From NCBI GenBank assembly GCA_964036275.1, contig CAXIWQ010000197.1, positions 1 to 64,000 of the forward strand: a stretch of DNA of 64,000 nucleotides, in the 5' to 3' direction. This document shows positions 1 through 13,468 of the stretch, piece after piece. This DNA is from Litoditis marina. Its lineage: Eukaryota; Nematoda; Chromadorea; Rhabditida; Rhabditidae. The translations under genes and the position numbers were made by a program. Position 1 is the first letter of the stretch. Each line of letters opens with the position of its first letter. The notes beneath the pieces were generated by a model. That model did not search any database and was not told where the DNA came from. It worked only from the letters and a program-made list of their open reading frames with translations.

Positions 1-1565
1 AATACTAAATCTCACGTAGGGCGAAAATCGCAACTCCATTCACGTCAATTTGGGGGTGTTTTTGGTTAGCACCGCCACTCAATTATTTCGGGACTGTTTC
101 AACTTATACAAAAAAAATGAACATTTTTAAGTTTCTACACATGAGAGGAGTTCAAAAATACAAGTTTGAATACTAAATCTCACGTAGGGCGAAAATCGCA
201 ACTCCATTCACGTCAATTTGGGGGTGTTTTTGGTTAGCACCGCCACTCAATTATTTCGGGACTGTTTCAACTTATACAAAAAAAATGAACATTTTTAAGT
301 TTCTACACATGAGAGGAGTTCAAAAATACCAAGTTTGAATACTAAATCTCACGTAGGGCGAAAATCGCAACTCCATTCACGTCAACTTGGGGGTGTTTTT
401 GGTTAGCACGGCCACTCAATTATTTCGGGACTGTTTCAACTTATGCGAATAAGATGAACATTTTTGAGTTTCTACACATGAGAGGAGTTCAAAAACACCA
501 AGTTTGAACACTAAATCCCACGTAGGGCGAAAATGGCAACTCCATTCACGTCAACTTGGGGTGTTTTTGGTTAGCACGGCCACTCAATTATTTCGGGACT
601 GTTTCAACTTATACAAATAAGATGAACATTTTTAAGTTTCTACACATGAGAGGAGTTCAAAAATACCAAGTTTGAATACTAAATCTCACGTAGGGCGAAA
701 ATCGCAACTCCACTCACGTCAATTTGGGGGTGTTTTTGGTTAGCACCGCCACTCAATTATTTCAATACTGTTTCAACTTATGCTAATAAGATGAACATTT
801 TTGAGTTTCTACACATGAGAGGAGTTCAAAAATACCAAGTTTGAACACTAAATCTCACGTAGGGCAAAAATCGCAACTCCATTCACGTCAACTTGGGGGT
901 GTTTTTGGTTAGCACGGCCACTCAATTATTTCGGGACTGTTTCAACTTATGCAAATAAGATGAACATTTTTAAGTTTCTACACATGAGAGGAGTTCAAAA
1001 ATACCAAGTTTGAATACTAAATCTCACGTAGGGCGAAAATCGCAACTCCATTCACGTCAATTTGGGGGTGTTTTTGGTTAGCACCGCCACTCAATTATTT
1101 CGGGACTGTTTCAACTTATACAAATAAGATGAACATTTTTAAGTTTCTACACATGAGAGGAGTTCAAAAATACCAAGTTTGAATACTGAATCTCACGTAG
1201 GGCGAAAATCGCAACTCCATTCACGTCAACTTGGGGGTGTTTTGGTTAGCACGGCCACTCAATTATTTCGGGACTGTTTCAACTTATGCAAATAAGATGA
1301 ACATTTTTGAGTTTCTACACATGAGATGAGTTCAAAAATACCAAGTTTGAATACTAAATCCCACGTAGGGCGAAAATCGCAACTCCATTCACGTCAACTT
1401 GGGGGTGTTTTTGGTTAGCACGGCCACTCAATTATTTCGGGACTGTTTCAACTTATACAAATAAGATGAACATTTTTAAGTTTCTACACATGAGAGGAGT
1501 TCAAAAATACCAAGTTTGAATACTAAATCTCACGTACGGCGAAAATCGCAACTCCATTCACGTCA

Positions 1566-1577
1566 ACTTGGACTTGG
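1566..1577 (+). repeat. Satellite A variant with 6-bp insertion
   Basis: The monomer reads CAACTTGGACTTGGGGG where neighbours read CAACTTGGGGG, an extra 6 bp that duplicates ACTTGG. The same variant, reverse-complemented, occurs once in the right arm near 43090, which makes it a useful marker. Confidence 0.8.
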
Positions 1578-1925
1578 GGGTGTTTTTGGTTAGCACCGCC
1601 ACTCAATTATTTCGGGACTGTTTCAACTTATGCAAATAAGATGAACATTTTTAAGTTTCTACACATGAGAGGAGTTCAAAAATACCAAGTTTGAATACTA
1701 AATCTCACGTAGGGCGAAAATCGCAACTCCATTCACGTCAACTTGGGGGTGTTTTTGGTTAGCACCGCCACTCAATTATTTCGGGACTGTTTCAACTTAT
1801 ACAAATAAGATGAACATTTTTAAGTTTCTACACATGAGAGGAGTTCAAAAATACCAAGTTTGAATACTAAATCTCACGTAGGGCGAAAATCGCAACTCCA
1901 TTCACGTCAACTTGGGGGTGTTTTT

Positions 1926-4000
1926 GGTAAGCACCGCCACTCAATTATTTCAGGACTGTTTCAACTTATGCTAATGAGATGAACATTTTTGAGTTTCTAC
2001 ACATGAGAAGAGTTCAAAAATACCAAGTTTGAACACTAATTCTCACGTAGGGCAAAAATCGCAACTCCATTCACGTCAATTTGGGGGTGTTTTTGGTTAG
2101 CACCGCCACTCAATTATTTCGGGACAGTTTCAACTTATGCTAATAAGATGAACATTTTTGAGTTTCTACACATGAGGGGAGTTCAAAAATACCAAGTTTG
2201 AATACTAAATCTCACGTAGGGCGAAAATCGCAACTCCATTCACGTCAACTTGGGGGTGTTTTTGGTTAGCACCGCCACTCAATTATTTCGGGACTGTTTC
2301 AACTTATGCTAATAAGATGAATATTTTTGAGTTTCTACACATGAGAGAAGTTCAAAAATACCAAGTTTGAACACTAATTCTCACGTAGGGCAAAAATCGC
2401 AACTCCATTCACGTCAATTGGGGTGTTTTTGGTTAGCACCGCCACTCAATTATTTCGGGACTGTTTCAACTTATGCTAATAAGATGAACATTTTTGAGTT
2501 TCTACACATGAGGGGAGTTCAAAAATACAAAGTTTGAATACTAAATCTCACGTAGGGCGAAAATCGCAACTCCATTCACGTCAACTTGGGGGTGTTTTTG
2601 GTTAGCACCGCCACTCAATTATTTTGGGACTGTTTCAACTTATGCAAATAAGATGAACATTTTTAAGTTTCTACACATGAGAGGAGTTCAAAAATACCAA
2701 GTTTGAATACTAAATCTCACGTAGGGCGAAAATCGCAACTCCATTCACGTCAACTTGGGGGTGTTTTTGGTTAGCACCGCCACTCAATTATTTCGGGACT
2801 GTTTCAACTTATGCAAATAAGATGAACATTTTTAAGTTTCTACACATGAGAGGAGTTCAAAAATACCAAGTTTGAATACTAAATCTCACGTAGGGCGAAA
2901 ATCGCAACTCCATTCACGTCAACTTGGGGTGTTTTTGGTTAGCACCGCCACTCAATTATTTCGGGACTGTTTCAACTTATACAAATAAGATGAACATTTT
3001 AAGTTTCTACACATGAGAGGAGTTCAAAAATACCAAGTTTGAATACTAAATCTCACGTAGGGCGAAAATCGCAACTCCATTCACGTCAACTTGGGGGTGT
3101 TTTTGGTAAGCACCGCCACTCAATTATTTCAGGACTGTTTCAACTTATGCTAATGAGATGAACATTTTTGAGTTTCTACACATGAGAAGAGTTCAAAAAT
3201 ACCAAGTTTGAACACTAATTCTCACGTAGGGCAAAAATCGCAACTCCATTCACGTCAATTTGGGGGTGTTTTTGGTTAGCACCGCCACTCAATTATTTCG
3301 GGACAGTTTCAACTTATGCTAATAAGATGAACATTTTTGAGTTTCTACACATGAGGGGAGTTCAAAAATACCAAGTTTGAATACTAAATCTCACGTAGGG
3401 CGAAAATCGCAACTCCATTCACGTCAACTTGGGGGTGTTTTTGGTTAGCACCGCCACTCAATTATTTCGGGACTGTTTCAACTTATGCTAATAAGATGAA
3501 TATTTTTGAGTTTCTACACATGAGAGAAGTTCAAAAATACCAAGTTTGAACACTAATTCTCACGTAGGGCAAAAATCGCAACTCCATTCACGTCAATTGG
3601 GGGTGTTTTTGGTTAGCACCGCCACTCAATTATTTCGGGACTGTTTCAACTTATGCTAATAAGATGAACATTTTTGAGTTTCTACACATGAGGGGAGTTC
3701 AAAAATACAAAGTTTGAATACTAAATCTCACGTAGGGCGAAAATCGCAACTCCATTCACGTCAACTTGGGGTGTTTTTGGTTAGCACCGCCACTCAATTA
3801 TTTTGGGACTGTTTCAACTTATGCAAATAAGATGAACATTTTTAAGTTTCTACACATGAGAGGAGTTCAAAAATACCAAGTTTGAATACTAAATCTCACG
3901 TAGGGCGAAAATCGCAACTCCATTCACGTCAACTTGGGGGTGTTTTTGGTTAGCACCGCCACTCAATTATTTCGGGACTGTTTCAACTTATACAAATAAG
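1926..4000 (+). repeat. Tandem duplication of a 7-monomer block (about 1180 bp)
   Basis: Rare variants recur with a constant offset of about 1179-1180 bp. GGTAAGCACCGCC occurs near 1926 and 3105, GGGACAGTTTC near 2122 and 3300, GAATATTTTTGAG near 2318 and 3498, and TACAAAGTTTGAATA near 2525 and 3705. The offset equals seven monomers. The two copies therefore arose by duplication of a multi-monomer block, that is, a local higher-order repeat. Block edges cannot be fixed by eye. Confidence 0.8.
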
Positions 4001-4728
4001 ATGAACATTTTTAAGTTTCTACACATGAGAGGAGTTCAAAAATACCAAGTTTGAATACTAAATCTCACGTAGGGCGAAAATCGCAACTCCATTCACGTCA
4101 ATTTGGGGTGTTTTTGGTTAGCACCGCCACTTAATTATTTCAGGACTGTTTCAACTTATGCTAATAAGATGAACATTTTTGAGTTTCTACACATGAGAGG
4201 AGTTCAAAAATACCAAGTTTGAACACTAAATCTCACGTAGGGCAAAAATCGCAACTCCATTCACGTCAATTTGGGGGTGTTTTTGGTTAGCACCGCCACT
4301 CAATTATTTCGGGACTGTTTCAACTTATGCTAATAAGATGAACATTTTTGAGTTTCTACACATGAGGGGAGTTCAAAAATACCAAGTTTGAACACTAAAT
4401 CTCACGTAGGGCAAAAATCGCAACTCCATTCACGTCAATTTGGGGGTGTTTTTGGTTAGCACCGCCACTCAATTATTTCGGAACTGTTTCAACTTATGCT
4501 AATAAGATGAACATTTTTAAGTTTCTACACATGAGAGGAGTTCAAAAATACCAAGTTTGAACACTAAATCTCGCGTAGGGCGAAAATCGCAACTCCATTC
4601 ACGTCAACTTGGGGGTGTTTTTGGTTAGCACCGCCACTCAATTATTTCGGGACTGTTTCAACTTATGCTAATAAGATAAACATTTTTAAGTTTCTACACA
4701 TGAGAGGAGTTCAAAAATACCAAGTTTG

Positions 4729-4810
4729 AACACTAAATCTCACGTAGGGCGAAAATCGCAACTCCATTCACGTTTCTACACATGAGAGGAGTTCAAAAAT
4801 ACCAAGTTTG
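4729..4810 (+). repeat. 82-bp deletion monomer of satellite A
   Basis: Here CCATTCACG runs directly into TTTCTACACATGAG, removing about 87 bp of the unit (from CAACTTGG to AACATTTTTAAG). Monomer starts at 4729 and 4811 give a length of 82 bp. It is the only such copy in the left arm. The identical fusion, in reverse complement, occurs six times in the right arm (near 50130, 52241, 54185, 55281, 62460 and 63894). Confidence 0.9.
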
Positions 4811-6299
4811 AACACTAAATCCCACGTAGGGCGAAAATCGCAACTCCATTCACGTCAACTTGGGGGTGTTTTTGGTTAGCACCGCCACTCAATTATTTCG
4901 GGACTGTTTCAACTTATGCAAATAAGATGAAAATTTTTAAGTTTCTACACATGAGAGGAGTTCAAAAATACCAAGTTTGAATACTAAATCCCACGTAGGG
5001 CGAAAATCGCAACTCCATTCACGTCAACTTGGGGGTGTTTTTGGTTAGCACCGCCACTCAATTATTTCGGGACTGTTTCAACTTATGCTAGTAAGACGAA
5101 CATTTTTGAGTTTCTACACATGAGGGGAGTTCAAAAATACCAAGTTTGAACACTAAATCTCACGTAGGGCAAAAATCGCAACTCCATTCATGTCAACTTG
5201 GGGGTGTTTTTGGTTAGCACCGCCACTCAATTATTTCGGGACTTTTTCAACTTATGCAAATAAGATGAACATTTTTAAGTTTCTACACATGAGAGGAGTT
5301 CAAAAATACCAAGTTTGAACACTAAATCTCACGTAGGGCGAAAATCGCAACTCCATTCACGTCAACTTGGGGGTGCTTTTGGTTAGCACCGCCACTCAAT
5401 TATTTCGGGACTGTTTCAACTTATGCTAATAAGATGAACATTTTTGAGTTTCTACACATGAGAGAAGTTCAAAAATACCAAGTTTGAACACTAAATCCCA
5501 CGTAGGGCGAAAATCGCAACTCCATTCACGTCAACTTGGGGGTGTTTTTGGTTAGCACGGCCACTCAATTATTTCGGGACTGTTTCAACTTATACAAATA
5601 AGATGAACATTTTTAAGTTTCTACACATGAGAGGAGTTCAAAAATACCAAGTTTGAATACTAAATCTCACGTAGGGCGAAAATCGCAACTCCAATCACGT
5701 CAACTTGGGGGTGTTTTTGGTTAGCACGGCCACTCAATTATTTCGGGACTGTTTCAACTTATACAAATAAGATGAACATTTTTAAGTTTCTACACATGAG
5801 AGGAGTTCAAAAATACCAAGTTTGAATACTAAATCTCACGTAGGGCGAAAATCGCAACTCCATTCACGTCAACTTGGGGGTGTTTTTGGTTAGCACCGCC
5901 ACTCAATTATTTCGGGACTGTTTCAACTTATGCAAATAAGATGAACATTTTCAAGTTTCTACACATGAGAGGAGTTCAAAAATACCAAGTTTGAATACTA
6001 AATCCCACGTAGGGCGAAAATCGCAACTCCATTCACGTCAACTTGGGGTGTTTTTGGTTAGCACGGCCACTCAATTATTTCGGGACTGTTTCAACTTATA
6101 CAAATAAGATGAACATTTTTAAGTTTCTACACATGAGAGGAGTTCAAAAATACCAAGTTTGAATACTAAATCTCACGTAGGGCGAAAATCGCAACTCCAT
6201 TCACGTCAACTTGGGGGTGTTTTTGGTTAGCACGGCCACTCAATTATTTCGGGACTGTTTCAACTTATGCAAATAAGATGAACATTTTTAAGTTTATAC

Positions 6300-9200
6300 A
6301 CATGAGAGGAGTTCAAAAATACCAAGTTTGAATACTAAATCTCACGTAGGGCGAAAATCGCAACTCCATTGACGTCAATTTGGGGGTGTTTTTGGTTAGC
6401 ACCGCCACTCAATTATTTCAGGACTGTTTCAACTTATGCTAATAAGATGAACATTTTTGAGTTTCTACACATGAGAGTAGTTCAAAAATACCAAGTTTGA
6501 ACACTAAATCTCACGTAGGGCAAAAATCGCAACTCCATTCACGTCAATTTGGGGTGTTTTTGGTTAGCACCGCCACTCAATTATTTCGGGACTGTTTCAA
6601 CTTATGCTAATAAGATGAACATTTTTGAGTTTCTACACATGAGGGGAGTTCAAAAATACCAAGTTTGAACACTAAATCTCACGTAGGGCAAAAATCGCAA
6701 CTCCATTCACGTCAATTTGGGGGTGTTTTTGGTTAGCACCGCCACTCAATTATTTCGGGACTGTTTCAACTTATGCTAATAAGATGAACATTTTTAAGTT
6801 TCTACACATGAGAGGAGTTCAAAAATACCAAGTTTGAACACTAAATCTCACGTAGGGCGCAAAATCGCAACTCCATTCACGTCAATTTGGGGGTGTTTTT
6901 GGTTAGCACCGCCACTCAATTATTTCGGGACTGTTTCAACTTATACAAATAAGATGAACATTTTTAAGTTTCTACACATGAGAGGAGTTCAAAAATACCA
7001 AGTTTGAATACTAAATCTCACGTAGGGCGAAAATCGCAACTCCATTGACGTCAATTTGGGGTGTTTTTGGTTAGCACCGCCACTCAATTATTTCAGGACT
7101 GTTTCAACTTATGCTAATAAGATGAACATTTTTGAGTTTCTACACATGAGAGGAGTTCAAAAATACCAAGTTTGAACACTAAATCTCACGTAGGGCAAAA
7201 ATCGCAACTCCATTCACGTCAATTTGGGGGTGTTTTTGGTTAGCACCGCCACTCAATTATTTCGGGACTGTTTCAACTTATACAAATAAGATGAACATTT
7301 TTAAGTTTCTACACATGAGAGGAGTTCAAAAATACCAAGTTTGAATACTAAATCTCACGTAGGGCGAAAATCGCAACTCCATTCACGTCAACTTGGGGGT
7401 GTTTTTGGTTAGCACCGCCACTCAATTATTTCGGGACTGTTTCAACTTATGCTAATGAGATGAACATTTTTAAGTTTCTACACATGAGAGGAGTTCAAAA
7501 ATACCAAGTTTGAACACTAAATCTCACGTAGGGCGAAAATCGCAACTCCATTCACGTCAACTTGGGGGTGTTTTTGGTTAGCACCGCCACTCAATTATTT
7601 CGGGACTGTTTCAACTTATGCAAATAAGATGAAAATTTTTAAGTTTCTACACATGAGAGGAGTTCAAAAATACCAAGTTTGAATACTAAATCCCACGTAG
7701 GGCGAAAATCGCAACTCCATTCACGTCAACTTGGGGGTGTTTTTGGTTAGCACCGCCACTCAATTATTTCGGGACTGTTTCAACTTATGCTAGTAAGACG
7801 AACATTTTGAGTTTCTACACATGAGGGGAGTTCAAAAATACCAAGTTTGAACACTAAATCTCACGTAGGGCAAAAATCGCAACTCCATTCACGTCAACTT
7901 GGGGGTGTTTTTGGTTAGCACCGCCACTCAATTATTTCGGGACTTTTTCAACTTATGCAAATAAGATGAACATTTTTAAGTTTCTACACATGAGAGGAGT
8001 TCAAAAATACCAAGTTTGAACACTAAATCTCACGTAGGGCGAAAATCGCAACTCCATTGACGGCAATTTGGGGGTGTTTTTGGTTAGCACCGCCACTCAA
8101 TTATTTCAGGACTGTTTCAACTTATGCTAATAAGATGAACATTTTGAGTTTCTACACATGAGAGTAGTTCAAAAATACCAAGTTTGAACACTAAATCTCA
8201 CGTAGGGCAAAAATCGCAACTCCATTCACGTCAATTTGGGGGTGTTTTTGGTTAGCACCGCCACTCAATTATTTCGGGACTGTTTCAACTTATGCTAATA
8301 AGATGAACATTTTTGAGTTTCTACACATGAGGGGAGTTCAAAATACCAAGTTTGAACACTAAATCTCACGTAGGGCAAAAATCGCAACTCCATTCACGTC
8401 AATTTGGGGGTGTTTTTGGTTAGCACCGCCACTCAATTATTTCGGGACTGTTTCAACTTATGCTAATAAGATGAACATTTTTAAGTTTCTACACATGAGA
8501 GGAGTTCAAAAATACCAAGTTTGAACACTAAATCTCACGTAGGGCGAAAATCGCAACTCCATTCACGTCAATTTGGGGGTGTTTTTGGTTAGCACCGCCA
8601 CTCAATTATTTCGGGACTGTTTCAACTTATACAAATAAGATGAACATTTTTAAGTTTCTACACATGAGAGGAGTTCAAAAATACCAAGTTTGAATACTAA
8701 ATCTCACGTAGGGCGAAAATCGCAACTCCATTGACGTCAATTTGGGGGTGTTTTTGGTTAGCACCGCCACTCAATTATTTCAGGACTGTTTCAACTTATG
8801 CTAATAAGATGAACATTTTTGAGTTTCTACACATGAGAGGAGTTCAAAAATACCAAGTTTGAACACTAAATCTCACGTAGGGCAAAAATCGCAACTCCAT
8901 TCACGTCAATTTGGGGGTGTTTTTGGTTAGCACCGCCACTCAATTATTTCGGGACTGTTTCAACTTATACAAATAAGATGAACATTTTTAAGTTTCTACA
9001 CATGAGAGGAGTTCAAAAATACCAAGTTTGAATACTAAATCTCACGTAGGGCGAAAATCGCAACTCCATTCACGTCAACTTGGGGGTGTTTTTGGTTAGC
9101 ACCGCCACTCAATTATTTCGGGACTGTTTCAACTTATGCTAATGAGATGAACATTTTTAAGTTTCTACACATGAGAGGAGTTCAAAAATACCAAGTTTGA

Positions 9201-9670
9201 ACACTAAATCTCACGTAGGGCGAAAATCGCAACTCCATTCACGTCAACTTGGGGGTGTTTTTGGTTAGCACCGCCACTCAATTATTTCGGGACTGTTTCA
9301 ACTTATGCAAATAAGTTGAAAATTTTTAAGTTTCTACACATGAGAGGAGTTCAAAAATACCAAGTTTGAATACTAAATCCCACGTAGGGCGAAAATCGCA
9401 ACTCCATTCACGTCAACTTGGGGGTGTTTTTGGTTATCACCGCCACTCAATTATTTCGGGACTGTTTCAACTTATGCTAGTAAGACGAACATTTTTGAGT
9501 TTCTACACATGAGGGGAGTTCAAAAATACCAAGTTTGAACACTAAATCTCACGTAGGGCGAAAATCGCAACTCCATTCACGTCAACTTGGGGGTGTTTTT
9601 GGTTAGCACCGCCACTCAATTATTTCGGGACTTTTTCAACTTATGCAAATAAGATGAACATTTTTAAGTT
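6300..9670 (+). repeat. Tandem duplication of a 10-monomer block (about 1687 bp)
   Basis: Rare variants recur about 1687-1690 bp apart: CCATTGACG near 6366 and 8055, GAGAGTAGTTC near 6473 and 8160, TGAAAATTTTTAAG near 7629 and 9318, and GCTAGTAAGACGAAC near 7787 and 9475. The offset is ten monomers. Both copies have since picked up separate 1-bp changes, for example in the G-run of TTGGGGGTG. Confidence 0.75.
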
Positions 9671-10440
9671 TCTACACATGAGAGGAGTTCAAAAATACCA
9701 AGTTTGAACACTAAATCTCACGTAGGGCGAAAATCGCAACTCCATTCACGTCAACTTGGGGGTGTTTTTGGTTATCACCGCCACTCAATTATTTCGGGAC
9801 TGTTTCAACTTATGCTAGTAAGACGAACATTTTTGAGTTTCTACACATGAGAGGAGTTCAAAAATACCAAGTTTGAACACTAAATCTCACGTAGGGCGAA
9901 AATCGCAACTCCATTCACGTCAACTTGGGGGTGTTTTTGGTTAGCACCGCCACTCAATTATTTCGGGACTGTTTCAACTTATGCAAATAAGTTGAAAATT
10001 TTTAAGTTTCTACACATGAGAGGAGTTCAAAAATACCAAGTTTGAATACTAAATCCCACGTAGGGCGAAAATCGCAACTCCATTCACGTCAACTTGGGGG
10101 TGTTTTTGGTTATCACCGCCACTCAATTATTTCGGGACTGTTTCAACTTATGCTAGTAAGACGAACATTTTTGAGTTTCTACACATGAGGGGAGTTCAAA
10201 AATACCAAGTTTGAACACTAAATCTCACGTAGGGCGAAAATCGCAACTCCATTCACGTCAACTTGGGGGTGTTTTTGGTTAGCACCGCCACTCAATTATT
10301 TCGGGACTTTTTCAACTTATGCAAATAAGATGAACATTTTTAAGTTTCTACACATGAGAGGAGTTCAAAAATACCAAGTTTGAACACTAAATCTCACGTA
10401 GGGCGAAAATCGCAACTCCATTCACGTCAACTTGGGGGTG

Positions 10441-13400
10441 CTTTTGGGTAGCACCGCCACTCAATTATTTCGGGACTGTTTCAACTTATGCTAATAAGAT
10501 GAACATTTTTGAGTTTCTACACATGAGAGAAGTTCAAAAATACCAAGTTTGAACACTAAATCTCACGTAGGGCAAAAATCGCAACTCCATTCACGTCAAC
10601 TTGGGGGTGTTTTTGGTTAGCACCGCCACTCAATTATTTCGGGACTTTTTCAACTTATGCAAATAAGATGAACATTTTTAAGTTTCTACACATGAGAGGA
10701 GTTCAAAAATACCAAGTTTGAACACTAAATCTCACGTAGGGCGAAAATCGCAACTCCATTCACGTCAACTTGGGGGTGCTTTTGGTTAGCACCGCCACTC
10801 AATTATTTCGGGACTGTTTCAACTTATGCTAATAAGATGAACATTTTTGAGTTTCTACACATGAGAGAAGTTCAAAAATACCAAGTTTGAACACTAAATC
10901 CCACGTAGGGCGAAAATCGCAACTCCATTCACGTCAACTTGGGGTGTTTTTGGTTAGCACGGCCACTCAATTATTTCGGGACTGTTTCAACTTATACAAA
11001 TAAGATGAACATTTTTAAGTTTCTACACATGAGAGGAGTTCAAAAATACCAAGTTTGAATACTAAATCTCACGTAGGGCGAAAATCGCAACTCCAATCAC
11101 GTCAACTTGGGGGTGTTTTTGGTTAGCACCGCCACTCAATTATTTCGGGACTGTTTCAACTTATGCAAATAACATGAACATTTTTAAGTTTCTACACATG
11201 AGAGGAGTTCAAAAATACCAAGTTTGAATACTAAATCCCACGTAGGGCGAAAATCGCAACTCCATTCACGTCAACTTGGGGGTGTTTTTGGTTAGCACGG
11301 CCACTCAATTATTTCGGGACTGTTTCAACTTATACAAATAAGATGAACATTTTTAAGTTTCTACACATGAGAGGAGTTCAAAAATACCAAGTTTGAATAC
11401 TAAATCTCACGTAGGGCGAAAATCGCAACTCCATTCACGTCAACTTGGGGGTGTTTTTGGTTAGCACGGCCACTCAATTATTTCGGGACTGTTTCAACTT
11501 ATGCAAATAAGATGAACATTTTTAAGTTTCTACACATGAGAGGAGTTCAAAAATACCAAGTTTGAATACTAAATATCACGTAGGGCGAAAATCGCAACTC
11601 CATTGACGTCAATTTGGGGGTGTTTTTGGTTAGCACCGCCACTCAATTATTTCAGGACTGTTTCAACTTATGCTAATAAGATGAACATTTTTGAGTTTCT
11701 ACACATGAGAGGAGTTCAAAAATACCAAGTTTGAACACTAAATCTCACGTAGGGCAAAAATCGCAACTCCATTCACGTCAACTTGGGGGTGTTTTTGGTT
11801 ATCACCGCCACTCAATTATTTCGGGACTGTTTCAACTTATGCTAGTAAGACGAACATTTTTGAGTTTCTACACATGAGGGGAGCTCAAAAATACCAAGTT
11901 TGAACACTAAATCTCACGTAGGGCAAAAATCGCAACTCCATTCACGTCAACTTGGGGGTGTTTTTGGTTAGCACCGCCACTCAATTATTTCGGGACTTTT
12001 TCAACTTATGCAAATAAGATGAACATTTTTAAGTTTCTACACATGAGAGGAGTTCAAAAATACCAAGTTTGAACACTAAATCTCACGTAGGGCGAAAATC
12101 GCAACTCCATTCACGTCAACTTGGGGGTGCTTTTGGGTAGCACCGCCACTCAATTATTTCGGGACTGTTTCAACTTATGCTAATAAGATGAACATTTTTG
12201 AGTTTCTACACATGAGAGAAGTTCAAAAATACCAAGTTTGAACACTAAATCTCACGTAGGGCAAAAATCGCAACTCCATTCACGTCAACTTGGGGGTGTT
12301 TTTGGTTAGCACCGCCACTCAATTATTTCGGGACTTTTTCAACTTATGCAAATAAGATGAACATTTTTAAGTTTCTACACATGAGAGGAGTTCAAAAATA
12401 CCAAGTTTGAACACTAAATCTCACGTAGGGCGAAAATCGCAACTCCATTCACGTCAACTTGGGGGTGCTTTTGGTTAGCACCGCCACTCAATTATTTCGG
12501 GACTGTTTCAACTTATGCTAATAAGATGAACATTTTTGAGTTTCTACACATGAGAGAAGTTCAAAAATACCAAGTTTGAACACTAAATCCCACGTAGGGC
12601 GAAAATCGCAACTCCATTCACGTCAACTTGGGGTGTTTTTGGTTAGCACGGCCACTCAATTATTTCGGGACTGTTTCAACTTATACAAATAAGATGAACA
12701 TTTTTAAGTTTCTACACATGAGAGGAGTTCAAAAATACCAAGTTTGAATACTAAATCTCACGTAGGGCGAAAATCGCAACTCCAATCACGTCAACTTGGG
12801 GGTGTTTTTGGTTAGCACCGCCACTCAATTATTTCGGGACTGTTTCAACTTATGCAAATAACATGAACATTTTTAAGTTTCTACACATGAGAGGAGTTCA
12901 AAAATACCAAGTTTGAATACTAAATCCCACGTAGGGCGAAAATCACAACTCCATTCACGTCAACTTGGGGGTGTTTTTGGTTAGCACGGCCACTCAATTA
13001 TTTCGGGACTGTTTCAACTTATACAAATAAGATGAACATTTTTAAGTTTCTACACATGAGAGGAGTTCAAAAATACCAAGTTTGAATACTAAATCTCACG
13101 TAGGGCGAAAATCGCAACTCCATTCACGTCAACTTGGGGGTGTTTTTGGTTAGCACGGCCACTCAATTATTTCGGGACTGTTTCAACTTATGCAAATAAG
13201 ATGAACATTTTAAGTTTCTACACATGAGAGGAGTTCAAAAATACCAAGTTTGAATACTAAATATCACGTAGGGCGAAAATCGCAACTCCATTGACGTCAA
13301 TTTGGGGGTGTTTTTGGTTAGCACCGCCACTCAATTATTTCAGGACTGTTTCAACTTATGCTAATAAGATGAACATTTTTGAGTTTCTACACATGAGAGG

Positions 13401-13468
13401 AGTTCAAAAATACCAAGTTTGAACACTAAATCTCACGTAGGGCAAAAATCGCAACTCCATTCACGTCA
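10441..13468 (+). repeat. Second 10-monomer tandem duplication (about 1688 bp)
   Basis: CTTTTGGGTAGCACC occurs at 10441 and 12129, TAACATGAACATT near 11171 and 12858, and AAATATCACG near 11573 and 13261. All are offset by about 1688 bp, or ten monomers. Similarity breaks down after about 11780/13468, where one copy has CAACTTGGGGG with TTATCACC and the other has CAATTTGGGGG with TTAGCACC. Confidence 0.75.
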